Origin: Aphrocallistes beatrix
Taxonomy: Eukaryota > Porifera > Hexactinellida > Sceptrulophora > Aphrocallistidae
Assembly: GCA_963281255.1 (NCBI GenBank)
Contig: OY725506.1
Coordinates: forward strand, 849,001 to 913,000
Direction: 5' to 3'
DNA length: 64,000 nt
Part shown: in pieces, positions 1-11,200 of the stretch
How positions within the stretch are numbered: position 1 is the stretch's first letter
How the letters are laid out: every line of letters begins with the position of its first letter
The notes under the pieces: model-generated
Seen by the model: the letters and a program-made list of their open reading frames with translations, nothing else
Told to the model about the DNA's origin: nothing
Databases searched by the model: none
Position numbers and translations under genes: made by a program

Positions 1-173
1 GTATTTCATATGTGGTAATTAAGTGATATTTGCCTTGTATATTCTAATAGCAACTCGGTCACGAATGTTATCGGCCGTAATTTATACTTCTATTAATGAT
101 TTCCAGAATATCGATGTTCTTCCATTTGTATATAGATAATTTAAATAAATTCGTTGAGTATTACGGTGCTCGT

Positions 174-226
174 GTAAGGAGCGTAAGGAATGTAAGGAAT
201 GTAAGGAATGTAGGGAGCATAAGTTG
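174..226. repeat. 10-bp minisatellite (gtaaggaatg-like)
   Basis: About five tandem, slightly diverged copies of a gtaaggaatg unit read directly from the sequence. No gene is associated with it. Confidence 0.7.
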
Positions 227-893
227 ATTTCAGCCAATATATTAATTAAAAGCTAACCTGCATTATATAGCAATAAGATGAGATAGACAGGGAATACCAT
301 AATGGAAATGTGTAAAATTAATTGACCTCGGTAAAACATTTGGCATAGGACCTTTGCATTCAATCAGGAATTAAAGCGGTCAGCCGCAGCAGAATATTGC
401 ATGACCGCCGCTTACCAATAAGACAGATAGTGTGTGTACCACTAAACACATTCCAATTACACGTATCGTTACTCAATTCCAGCAAGCTGTAGCGAATATA
501 CGTAAATCCTCCTTAATAACTAATGAATTGCTAATTTGACACAATAAGTAACCGAAGTATTTGAATAGAACTAGATTCCAAATGTTAGTTTCCATATTAA
601 AGTGTAATTTTACAGAACTGCAACTGGAACTGCAGACGCTAGGTTATTAACACTAGATATTACATTGAATGTGGTGAGATAACCTTCCACTTAAATCTTC
701 CACAATGATCTAGATTTCTTACATATTTTAGGATGTAAACCCAAAATTTGAATTTGATATTCACAAACATAAAAGAGATATGATCCAACACTTGGTAAAA
801 TATTTTGTTCGCCTGGAGAGTTCAAAAACCAACATTACCACAAAGTTTACGTTTAGGATTTAGAACCATATGTACGTGACACGCCTAGATCAA

Positions 894-910
894 GGGGGGG
901 GGGGGGGGGG
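894..910. repeat. Poly(G) run of 17
   Basis: Seventeen consecutive G residues in otherwise AT-rich DNA. It is length-unstable and its exact length in the assembly may be unreliable. Confidence 0.85.
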
Positions 911-2097
911 CTATTAACCTGATTTACCAGAACTATTGTTGCATACGCCAATCTGCATTATTTGTGAATCTACGCATCTTACACATGCTTAGACGTAGTT
1001 CTGTTTAAGCTATTTCACTGATTTGCATTTTAATAGCTAATTTAATGGTCGTCATACTGCATGATGCAAATGACACTATCGTGGTAGGTACCTAGCTATG
1101 TCAGTCTAAATGAGGTTACAAAACTATATTAAGTATTGATTGAATCTCTACAAATTCGCGACATTACTTTTATCTGTACTGCATTGATTTCAATAATACC
1201 AAATAATTAGTATTGTTCATGTCTCGAACCTTCTCGCGACCAACTTGCGTCTTTTATTGTGGCAATGATAATTCAGTGTTAATCCTTTTTTCGTATAAAC
1301 CATAGTTGTCATATTGAGAGAGAGAGAGAAAGAGAGCGGAATATCCTGATGTTACTATTTTTAGAAATATAAACTGATCAATTACGTATTGAAAGTACAG
1401 GGTAAAATTTCAGTGGACTTTTGTAAAGAAAACTTTCCATACATTGTTCGTCACTGTTTGTACTTTCAACATTTGTGCATTCTTTAATTGATTGTTTTTG
1501 AGTTTTATGATATAGTCGAGTGTAATGATAACATTCCATCAGAATTAGATTCCCTATTATAGTGTGATTAATCTCTTAGACCTCTTAACCTCTAAAAATA
1601 TACCCTTTCTACATGGCACAACAGTGAAGGTTTAAGTTTATGTCTAATACAAACAATTGTTAGCATTAATAATAAAAGTAATCCTGCTAATCGAATTAAA
1701 CTCCAGAGTTCCTAATTAATCACCAAAAGGTTTTCTTCCTAGACAATCATCTACTCTCAGGAATCTTCGGACGTAATGTTAATAACACGGATTGAATTTC
1801 TCATTCTCAAAAGTAAGACTAAACCAGAGAAACACTAGCCAAACTTAATGAATATTCTTGTCAGATAGCGATTGCCATAGAAATGGTAGCTTCCTATCTG
1901 TAAGAGAAGCTAATTATCATTATTCCTCGCTTAAGGTTTCACATACCAGTTGCAATGCCATAGAACTAGCAATTCCCTAGCATTTATTTTGGATTTATGG
2001 ATTTGTTAGGTGGATTTAATTTTGAAATGAGTTTATCGATTCAAATTTAAATTTAAATTTAAACTATATACATATATTATTAGATATATAATGTGCA

Positions 2098-3732
2098 TTA
2101 AAAACTCTGTGCAACAGATGATGAGTTAGCGGTTGTATTTTCATTTATTGGGTATACTTCAATGTTCTGAGTTTGTCCTCTGGGTATCATTTCGTATGGA
2201 TTCTGAATGAAGAACATTTGGTTCCCACTGTTCTCTGTTGTCGTGGTTTTACCAGGTATGCAGTAGACCGGAATGCGTTGTTGTAGCTCTAGCGGGTGTA
2301 TTTGCTGGTTGAATGTGTGTACGAACTGTAAAGGTGTCTGCTGTTTAGATGTGAGTTGAATCTGTTGGAATTTTTGTTTCTGAATATCCACTGGGTTGTT
2401 AAAAACTACTTGTTTTGAAATGTCCATTCGTGTAGGAGAGGCTTTCGGGTAAGGATCTTTACTTCCAATTTGCTCATTTATTTTCTTCCCCCTCATTACT
2501 AAGGAATTTTTAAGTACAGGAAGGTCGGTTGGTCTTTGTGATTTTCTTTGTTGCGGATATTCTACAGTGGGCGTGATGGATCCGGTGTGTTGTGTTAAAT
2601 CAGTTCGTTGTATCAGCTTATTCGGATCACCAGATGCCAAACTGGGTCTCTGTCTGTTAGGAAAGGGGCTGTAGTTGTTTGGGTTGTTTGGGTTGTGTGG
2701 GTTCTTCAAATAGTCTAATTCTTTTTTTGCCAGTTCAAGTTGCTGCATTATCTGTACAACCTCAGCTTCTTTGGTAAAAATTTGTTGTTGAAGATTCTTT
2801 TCTCGATTGTGCTGTATTCCATCGAGGATGCCTTCTTTTGGGCATGAAGTGTAATCATGTGTGGACTTTATTTTATTTAGCATTGTCAGCATCTGGTGTG
2901 CGGATGGTCGATGGGTTGGGTCATCTTTAATTCCTTCCAGGATGATGTTGTAGAGGCAGTGAGCAGGTCCGATTATCCTCAGGTCATGCTCTCTCCGGTT
3001 TATTTCTGGCACCTGTGTGATGCTGCGCATGCCCGTGTTTGGATCTTCTGAGCAGTGAAACATGTTCTTTGGTTTGGGAACTTGGGTTGTGCACAGTTCT
3101 AGAATTGTAACTGCGTATGAGAAAATGTCAATTTTTTCGTTGTATGTTTTGTGGATCCGACACTCCGGTGCGATGTAAGGTTCAGTTCCTGGGCTTTGTG
3201 TCATGTGTGTGGTTTGAGGGGATACTATTGTTGCGACTCCCAAATCTGCAATCTTTGCCTGGCCGTCGAACCCCAGGAGAACATTTTTGGAAGCGAAATC
3301 TCTGTGAATGATTGGTGGATTTTGTTCGTGGAGGTATCTGAGACCAGCTCCTAGCTGAATCGTGCAGTCAACAATATGTCTGAGGGTCAATCTCGGTTTC
3401 ATGTAATTCCGTTTGAAAAGACTTCCCCATGTGAGTTCAGTAACGATTCCGATCGCTTTGTTATGCTTGGTGAGTCCGAAATATTGCACGATATTTGGAT
3501 GTCTCAAGTTGGCTAGAAACTTGTATTCATTCTCAAAGTCGCGTACAATTTTCTTCCAAACTCTGTCAGGCTGTTGCGAGAAAAGATGCGTGTGGAGATA
3601 TTTCACAGCAACATTTGCTCCCAACCATTTGGCTTTGTAAACAACTCCGAATGTTCCTCTCCCCAATTCATAATTCGGCGCAGTGATTATATTAACATCT
3701 TGAAGATACTTGATATTATCCTTATTATCCAT
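2098..3732 (-). CDS. TKL-like protein kinase with coiled-coil, Gln/Pro-rich tail
   Basis: An intronless 544-residue protein kinase, expected to transfer phosphate from ATP to protein Ser/Thr or Tyr. The kinase domain covers about residues 20-300: glycine loop GRGTFG (24-29), ATP lysine K44 in VAVK, HRD at 143-145, DLG in place of DFG at 163-165, and an APE motif near 197. The catalytic loop reads HRDFASKN, between the Ser/Thr form (HRDLKxxN) and the tyrosine-kinase form (HRDLAARN), so the target residue is uncertain; the overall look is TKL. A probable coiled coil follows at about 312-347, then a long Gln/Pro/Asn-rich tail with no recognised domain. All core catalytic residues are present, so it should be active. 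The ATG at 3732 follows a TATA box by about 60 bases, which supports this start. No family member could be named. Confidence 0.88.
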   Translation of the reverse strand: MDNKDNIKYLQDVNIITAPNYELGRGTFGVVYKAKWLGANVAVKYLHTHLFSQQPDRVWKKIVRDFENEYKFLANLRHPNIVQYFGLTKHNKAIGIVTELTWGSLFKRNYMKPRLTLRHIVDCTIQLGAGLRYLHEQNPPIIHRDFASKNVLLGFDGQAKIADLGVATIVSPQTTHMTQSPGTEPYIAPECRIHKTYNEKIDIFSYAVTILELCTTQVPKPKNMFHCSEDPNTGMRSITQVPEINRREHDLRIIGPAHCLYNIILEGIKDDPTHRPSAHQMLTMLNKIKSTHDYTSCPKEGILDGIQHNREKNLQQQIFTKEAEVVQIMQQLELAKKELDYLKNPHNPNNPNNYSPFPNRQRPSLASGDPNKLIQRTDLTQHTGSITPTVEYPQQRKSQRPTDLPVLKNSLVMRGKKINEQIGSKDPYPKASPTRMDISKQVVFNNPVDIQKQKFQQIQLTSKQQTPLQFVHTFNQQIHPLELQQRIPVYCIPGKTTTTENSGNQMFFIQNPYEMIPRGQTQNIEVYPINENTTANSSSVAQSF

Positions 3733-3793
3733 TATTCGATATTGTTTTAGATATAACTAGTTGATTCGTTCTATTAAAACTGTCTTTTCAGCT

Positions 3794-3802
3794 CCTTTTA
3801 TA
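3794..3802 (-). promoter_or_regulatory. TATA box of the kinase gene
   Basis: On the minus strand the sequence TATAAAAGG lies about 62 bases upstream of the kinase ATG. This predicts a start site near 3770 and a leader of roughly 40 bases. Confidence 0.6.
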
Positions 3803-5206
3803 CTAGTGGCCCTAGCATCATATAGCCAAGGCTTGAGAGTGAAATTAAGTACTGAAAGGTTTCAGTTTGGAAGTAACCATGCGGAATTCCCCCAAAATGG
3901 GCAAACCCTAATCTACGCACGTAAATAATTATTTCCTTCCCAATAAATTTCAAGTTACATCTACTCCTTTCTCCACATAGCCGTTAGTACTGAGGTGAAT
4001 TCATAAGAGACTGCATCTTTTGATCAGAATTATGTAGAATTTAGTTTTATACTTTTTGACTAACTCCTTTATAACCACTTGAATATTATCATTGACTTTT
4101 TTGTTTGAGTAATTAGTTGTAAATAAAATATGAATATCTATTTCGCAGTTCTTCTATTAATAGTGCATCGTTGTGGTTTTGTACACACAAATTTACCTCA
4201 TCTTCTTCGATGAAAATTATAAATAAGTTTCATTTACATTTAATAATTTTAGATGTATGAATAATCCCTTATTTGGAGATATGTAAAATATTTAAATTAT
4301 ACGAATTTCAAGTCAGGAGTTTAATTTGAAACTAAATCAATATGCTATAGTCGTACAAGTAATTAGTTTACGCAAGTTCATTCTAGTTTCTTGGTAAAGA
4401 TTTAGATTCGGAAAAGTTTAAATTATTTTTCCTTCGCAATACAAATTTCGTTAGGCAGTGCAATCCTGTTTTTAAACCAACCAATATCCTAAATTGCTTG
4501 AAGCTGATATTTAGATCACTAATAAATCACAGGATGAGAAGAGGCAGATCTATAAACAACACTCTAAAACACATCAAAGTTTATCATTTGAAGTGAATTT
4601 AAATATATGGTGTCAGACAAAACGATTATGAGTATAGACGTTATTTCATTTCTCATGTACACCAGAATAAGTATGAAATCAACGTTAGACAATTTTAACA
4701 ATAGATCTTTGAATTGATTGTCTACTGGAATCGATTAATATTGCCACGTGTCTGGATTTAAGTAAAGAATCTTAAATCGACTTAGTCAAAAGAAACAAAC
4801 AATTCTGTGATAAGAGCTAAAAAGATATTGCGTTGATTTACACGCATACGAGGAATCACTGAAACAGATGCACTTGAAGTACCACGAGGCTTTCCAACCA
4901 TGCCCCACGGAACGAAGTAACAATTATATTAATCCTATTATCATCACTACTCTAATGATAGTACAGTATCAATTCTCACAGCTTGCTGGCTCTCTAAATA
5001 ACCTACTATTTTGTCTATAGCAAAGTTACGATGTACTACCTTGTCCTTATAAAATAAAATCAGGCTAGAACCAGGTTTGATATTGCAATGATACACTTTA
5101 ACAATAAAATAATCAATCCACCATCTACGGAAATTAATAACAACATCAGAGAGAGATTAGAAATAAAAATTACACAACTAAACTTAAAAGAAATATTTCT
5201 CAGCCA
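3803..5206. other. Intergenic DNA between kinase and ARHGAP1-like gene
   Basis: AT-rich DNA with no supported exon. The two flanking minus-strand genes are separated by about 1.4 kb. Confidence 0.55.
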
Positions 5207-8200
5207 TTACACGGTGGTCTCTTCTGGAAAGATGTCATCCACGGACGTAATCAGCAAGTACGTGAAGGCGTTTATATAGTTTAAAGTGTTGAGGCTAGCG
5301 GACTCCTTCGAGGACCACAGGATATTGGGCCCGAGCACGATACTCAGGTTGGATGCCGACATTTTGTTCGTTTCTTCATTCATCACAACCTGTGGATTAG
5401 CCTATTAAATTGTTGAACGCTTCGTAACATTCATTTGTGGCTGTCCAAATAAAGACACTCGTAGAGTAAGCATTCATTGTAAAAATTTCTGAGAAATAAA
5501 ATAAACCGAAAGCGATTATTTCACTCTGCATTGAATTTTCTTAAAATACTTATTAGTAGCTTTTATCAGAAAAATATTTTATTTAATAAACTTTAGAAAT
5601 AAAAGTTTATGATTGCGAATGTATTTGTTAATTCTTCTCATTTACTAAATCAGATAGAGTTATTCTCAACCGCTTATTGACCTGAAATTCATTCTTGTTT
5701 AATATTTACAAAATATGATTCTCACATAAGCATTCTTGGTAGTAACACAGAAAAATACTTCCGACATGTTGAACTATTTAAATATTCCGAATCTTTGATG
5801 ATACTAAAGCAACGTCTGCATGAGGTAAGTAATTAGAATATGACATAGAACATGTTATCAACATTCTTGTATACCCTCGGACGGCTTGGGGTATTTCCTA
5901 TTTATAGTAAATACCCCAAATTTTTATGGGTTCCCCATTGAAAATGGCTTAAACCGGAAATGACGCAACACATTCCTGTGGCAAGCGAGGGTTTTAATAA
6001 TTATTAATTAAACACAGATTACAGAGACATCGCCAATATTTCATTACGTATTTGGAAGCTAGCCTTTTAGGAGTGTTTGGTGGTGGACCATGCATATTTA
6101 TTTTTGGAAGCAGCATGTTGAACGGGAAATACAGAAATTAAACCAGGCATCGATACTTTTTTGAAAAGGAATGACGCTCAGAATAAATTTATAGATTATT
6201 TAGGGCCGCAGAGAATTATTTAATTAATCCACTGGTTTGTTTAGGAGGTAGGCATTATTGGAAACTCATTTCTAATGTGTCAAATCCAATCAAGCGATTT
6301 TACTAAAAACTGATTACCATCAGAAATAGGTTGTTAAAACAAAAATTCAGAAAATACAATGTTGTCAGATAAAAAAGGTCGAGTAATGGATTGTTTTTGT
6401 AAATAGTTTCAGTGTTAAATGTGTTACCATCGAAGTGCATCATTAACCTAATTAGTTCTGACCTTGTGCACTAGTTCTATGTCACTGTGAATGCTTTTCC
6501 TAAAGCAAATCCGTACACACATGTTTATAGTGCATTTCAGAGTGCAACCTTCTCCACCATCCAGATTGTCCTGTTACTTCTACGTCCATTTCAAGCTTGA
6601 CAAGATAACAAATTTGAATGGAACTATTCAAATTCCCAGCATTATCAAAAGCTTTATAGAAACCATGGCGTTGAATAAGTATGCAACATACATGTGGTAT
6701 GTTATCATACATATGGAGAGAATCTAACTAAAATGTTATCAAAACATATCCAAATTTCAGGTTTCCATTTTGCTTCATGCAACAATTTCTGAGAAAATGA
6801 CTTGGCAATGAGGAAATTTAAATACGATTTCAATGATAAGTACAGAATTTGAATTTGAATGAAGTTTGCATATGACAACCGAGTGGAGATGGTAGTAAGG
6901 TATGACACTGACAGTCAGTCGATTAAGCAGTGTGATCAATTTAATTATTTCCACATAGCATAGGTAGTAAAATGTGGTTTCTCCGAACCTGGTTTCTTCT
7001 CGTTTACCTGCTTCCTAATTTTAAACCGACTCGAATGGATTAAACCACATCTCTAATGGTAGCGATAGTTCGACTAGGTTAGGAGGTACTTAAAATCTTC
7101 AAAGGCGCCATATTCTCTAGAAACACTAATGGAACTATCGAGTTAGAACTCAAAGTCAACCCACACACACTTGAATAATTCACTCATTTTATGGAGCTTG
7201 CAGCTTATATCACAGTAAAGCACTAATAGCATTAGTTGTGTAATTAATACGGATCGAAATAAACTCGTAGAGTTGCTATTAGTCGCGATCTTAGCGTCCA
7301 ACTTGCCTTTTTCATGAGAAATAGGACAAATTTCAGAATCACAATATTGACAGGTGGGAGTGTCCCGATTAACTGTTTAGCTCTCGTGATCTTCACTTCA
7401 GCCTCCAACTCTAGACAAGACATAAAATAATGCATCTGCTGATGAATAATTCTAAAAATGTGCAGAAAAAGCTTTTTTAGCAAACTTTTTGTTTGGTCGC
7501 CATAGAAAATAATATATCCCAGTACAAGTAGTCTGATGTCTCCACAAAGTCGCTTAGTCGTTTTAAGATTATTCTGTTGCAGACACACTATTAGAAAATT
7601 CAGCTTTGTCGATTCGTTGGATCGAGGGTAAACTTTGTTCCCCTATGCATAAAAAATATTTGCATTTTTATCTAGTATGTCGTAAGCAGAATGGATTTAG
7701 AATTAAAATGCCAATACTCGGGTGAAACTTGTAGATACTATAGCATCATTCAGTTATTTTGTATAATTTCCCTAGACGTGACAGTTTCTATGATAGGGAA
7801 GATTCAAAACTTTTTGTTGGATGGAATATCAGGCAAATGGAATTATTTCGATAGTAAACACAATAGTGTTGTTCTCCAACAAATTTCAATGGAAAGGTTA
7901 AGTAGTAAAGAATTCGTGATCTAATCAGTTCTGTTTAATCTTAGTTCAGGGATGATCTCGATTTGGTAAAATTGAACGGTTTCTATGAATTAGCAACAAA
8001 TATTCTAATATTTCTTATAAAATCTAATTCATTCACATCATCTATCGCTAGTTTCAGGAATTTGGTGAATTATAAATGTCAACCAATTTTCGCCCATATC
8101 AAAAAACAAATTCTAAAAAATACAATATGAAACAAGAAAAATGCAGAGTATACCAAAATCATCGTTGACGAATTGGTACAAATGAGTCGATTACTTCTGA

Positions 8201-11200
8201 GGCTTTAGATCATGTTGAAATCTTTTCAGTCTTCGCCCCCAGGTCATGCTGAACACAACAGCATGCATATATTAATCACTGAAAACTCTAAAACTGGTGT
8301 TCTTATTAGTGCACAATTGATAGATTCTGTCATTGTGTGTAGTCCACATAGGTTTAGCGTTAGTTGTCAATAGTTTATTTAATCCACCAATAAGTAATTG
8401 AATCAATTGATGCGATTCAGACAAGCTATATCAATCCTGTGAAAGATGCATGATTCAATTTCCAAAGCATTTTACTTAAGATGATCAATGCCTCGTCAGC
8501 TTATTAGATAACAATAAATGGTTTAGAGTCACTAGAATGAAGTTAGTCGTCACCTCAAAAAAAGCGCTCAAGATAGATGCGGTGCTGCAAGGATTTTCGT
8601 GCGTATTCGAGAAGGTACTTTGCGATGGGATATCCGTACCAGACCAAGTGGCCGCTCAGCCTATGGGGTACGAGGCGGGGAAGGAGGGAGCATGGGGACG
8701 TATACGCTACCTTAGAAAACAGCTGTTCTCGCATCCATTGGGCTCACGCGTGGCAGTATCGATTGAGAACTTCATAGCAGAGAGCACGCCTGGGGTTTAC
8801 TTTGATATCGGTTGTGTAGCACTGGACGACCCTGTTAACCAGATTAGCATAGAAACATACTCCCAGGCCGTTTCCGTACCTGGACAGTACGTGGAACAAG
8901 CCAGGAAGGAAACCACGGAGAGTTACCATCTGAAGAGCACAGGGTACCAGGTAACGGCTGGACAGATGATGGAGCGAGAACATCCTCACATTACAGCGAC
9001 AGATTTCCACAGGAGTTTCTGCGGCATTTCACGCCAAGCGCTGCTGAGTACAGCCTGTCAGGTGTTGGCAGGAGAGTACGCGAAATTGCTGATCGGCAAA
9101 ACAACAATGGCGATACCGTGTAGGGACTACACGGAGCTGGTAGTGGTCGCAGGGAGTGATAAGGTGAGGGTGATGCAATGGAATGTCTTGGCTCAAGCAC
9201 TGATGAGTCCTGGCACCACTAAACCGACTAAAGAGAGAATCCCACTCTTCCAACGCGAACTGCTGGCCTATGATCCAGACATTGTCTGTTTACAAGAAGC
9301 AGACTTGTTCAATGACTTTTTCAAACCATTTCTGAGCACACAGGGATATGCTGGGGATTTCTTACCGAAATTGAACAGTCCTTGTTTAACAAAAGCTGAC
9401 AACATCGGACCTTGCGGCTGCGCTTTATTCTACAAAGAAGCCACATTTCGGTAAACCATTAATTATACAATGTCAGGCCAAATCTGTATATCATATCTGC
9501 GCAGTTAAATTTCACACTCCATGATAAATAGTATATCACAGAATTAGCACAATAATAGTATAATTTGAGGTTAAAAGATTCCGAATGGCTCAAAATTCAA
9601 TGAGTGCTGCATTATATCAAATTTTCTTCTTCTTAGTGCATCTGTGCCGATGTGCTATTCACTCCATTCGTGACAGTTCGTATTTCCTACAACTATTATG
9701 AGTACATCCTATTCTGTAGGTTCAAGGAGAAGCATGAGTATGTGCTACTCGACGAAATGAAAGCCAAATCTAACCAAGTGCTGTTGGTGGATCAGTTGGA
9801 GCACATCGCTTCTTCGCAGATGTTAACTGTGGCTGTGACGCACTTGAAAGCTATGCCAGAGTACAGTGAAAGGAGACTAGCTCAGTCTCGGGACTTGATT
9901 AGCAAACTGAAGGGTCTCGACTGCGAGAACCTTCTACTGAGTGGAGACTTTAATTTCCATCCAAGAGAAAAGAGCTACTCCTACCTCTCCACGCAGAATG
10001 AAATGCCGCTGAAAAGTGTTTATGGGAGCGTAAGGGAGCCCGCGTATACGTGCCAGTGGGTGGATGATGCAGGGGGACTGCATAGGGAGACAGTGGACTA
10101 TATTTGGTACTCAGGAAGTGGGCTAGGTGCTAGTGGCTTTTATGCGACACCTGAGAAGGTTAAGGATATGATATTCTCCTCGATCAACCCCTCAGATCAT
10201 TGGGCCCTCATTGCTGATTTTATTATCAAGTCCTAGTTATTCATATTCTTGACTTAGTAATTCCATACTGAATAGCAACACTGTATTTTAGATTTTTATT
10301 CTTTTGTTAGATATATTCATATAACCGCGTAATTAATATTGAAAGTGACAGGATACCATAATGAGGGGCAATTTCTACTGAAACCATACTTTTGGACAAT
10401 TTCTTTTATTTTAAATATTTGTAGAAATGAATAATTCGTACTTGAAACAGCAGTGATTTCTTAGAAAGTTACCGACGTACTGATTTGATCCAGGAAACCC
10501 AGCTGTTATTTTCAATGCAAGATTCAATTAAAACAAGTGGGTTGGTATTAAGGAAGTTGACTTCACAAGAATATAAGAAAATGGCTATATCAGTACGACA
10601 CATTGTCATCTCCGGTTATATCAAAAGTTTCTCATTAATGAAATTAAAATCCAATCTTTTTAAAATCGATATGACCGAGTTGATATCAGCTTTGATGAAT
10701 CTGTCTACAAGTATTACTGTATTGTATTATTAACCAAAGCTTATTGATCAGTTGAACTTTCTTCCCACTGGAAGTGCATTTTATCTGTATTCAGCCCATT
10801 TTTAGAGTGAATCTGTAGCATTAAAGATATCTTAAAATTTTCTTCGGATCAAAGCCAAATTTTCAAAAATTCTTTGAGGATTTTCCTTTACATAGAAACT
10901 ATAAATATTAACAAAATATGTCGGGTTCTGAGTCTGACCCTGTCGCAAACGCAAACCTTTTATTTAATGCCAAGTGTGAATGTAACAAATAGATTCCAAC
11001 CAACCATGTATTTTCTTCACTGGATCATACAGCTCCTCTGTCAGCAATGGCTGCGGCAGCTCTCGAAGAAACATCTTGATCAGCACTGCAGCCAGGTGTA
11101 CGTCACCGAGTTCTCGAAATTTGATTCTCTCCCCTATAGTTACATTCCTTATTAATCCGCTGGAAACATGAACAAGTCACCTCCAAGCTTACACAGACAT

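Larger units (their letters stand above)
1..2097. other. Intergenic DNA, no gene seen
   Basis: No open frame with coding character was found on either strand. The stretch holds a short minisatellite near 174-226, a run of 17 G at 894-910, a GA-rich microsatellite near 1315-1336 and AAATTT repeats near 2045-2063, just downstream of the kinase stop codon. Confidence 0.6.

Noticed and set aside
3117-3686. Several plus-strand open frames across the kinase gene
   Set aside because: They are antisense shadows of the kinase coding sequence with no independent support.
5207-7410. RhoGAP exons first read as an ARHGAP17/44 (BAR-RhoGAP) gene
   Set aside because: Exons further upstream encode a Sec14 domain, and the spacing and sequence follow ARHGAP1.
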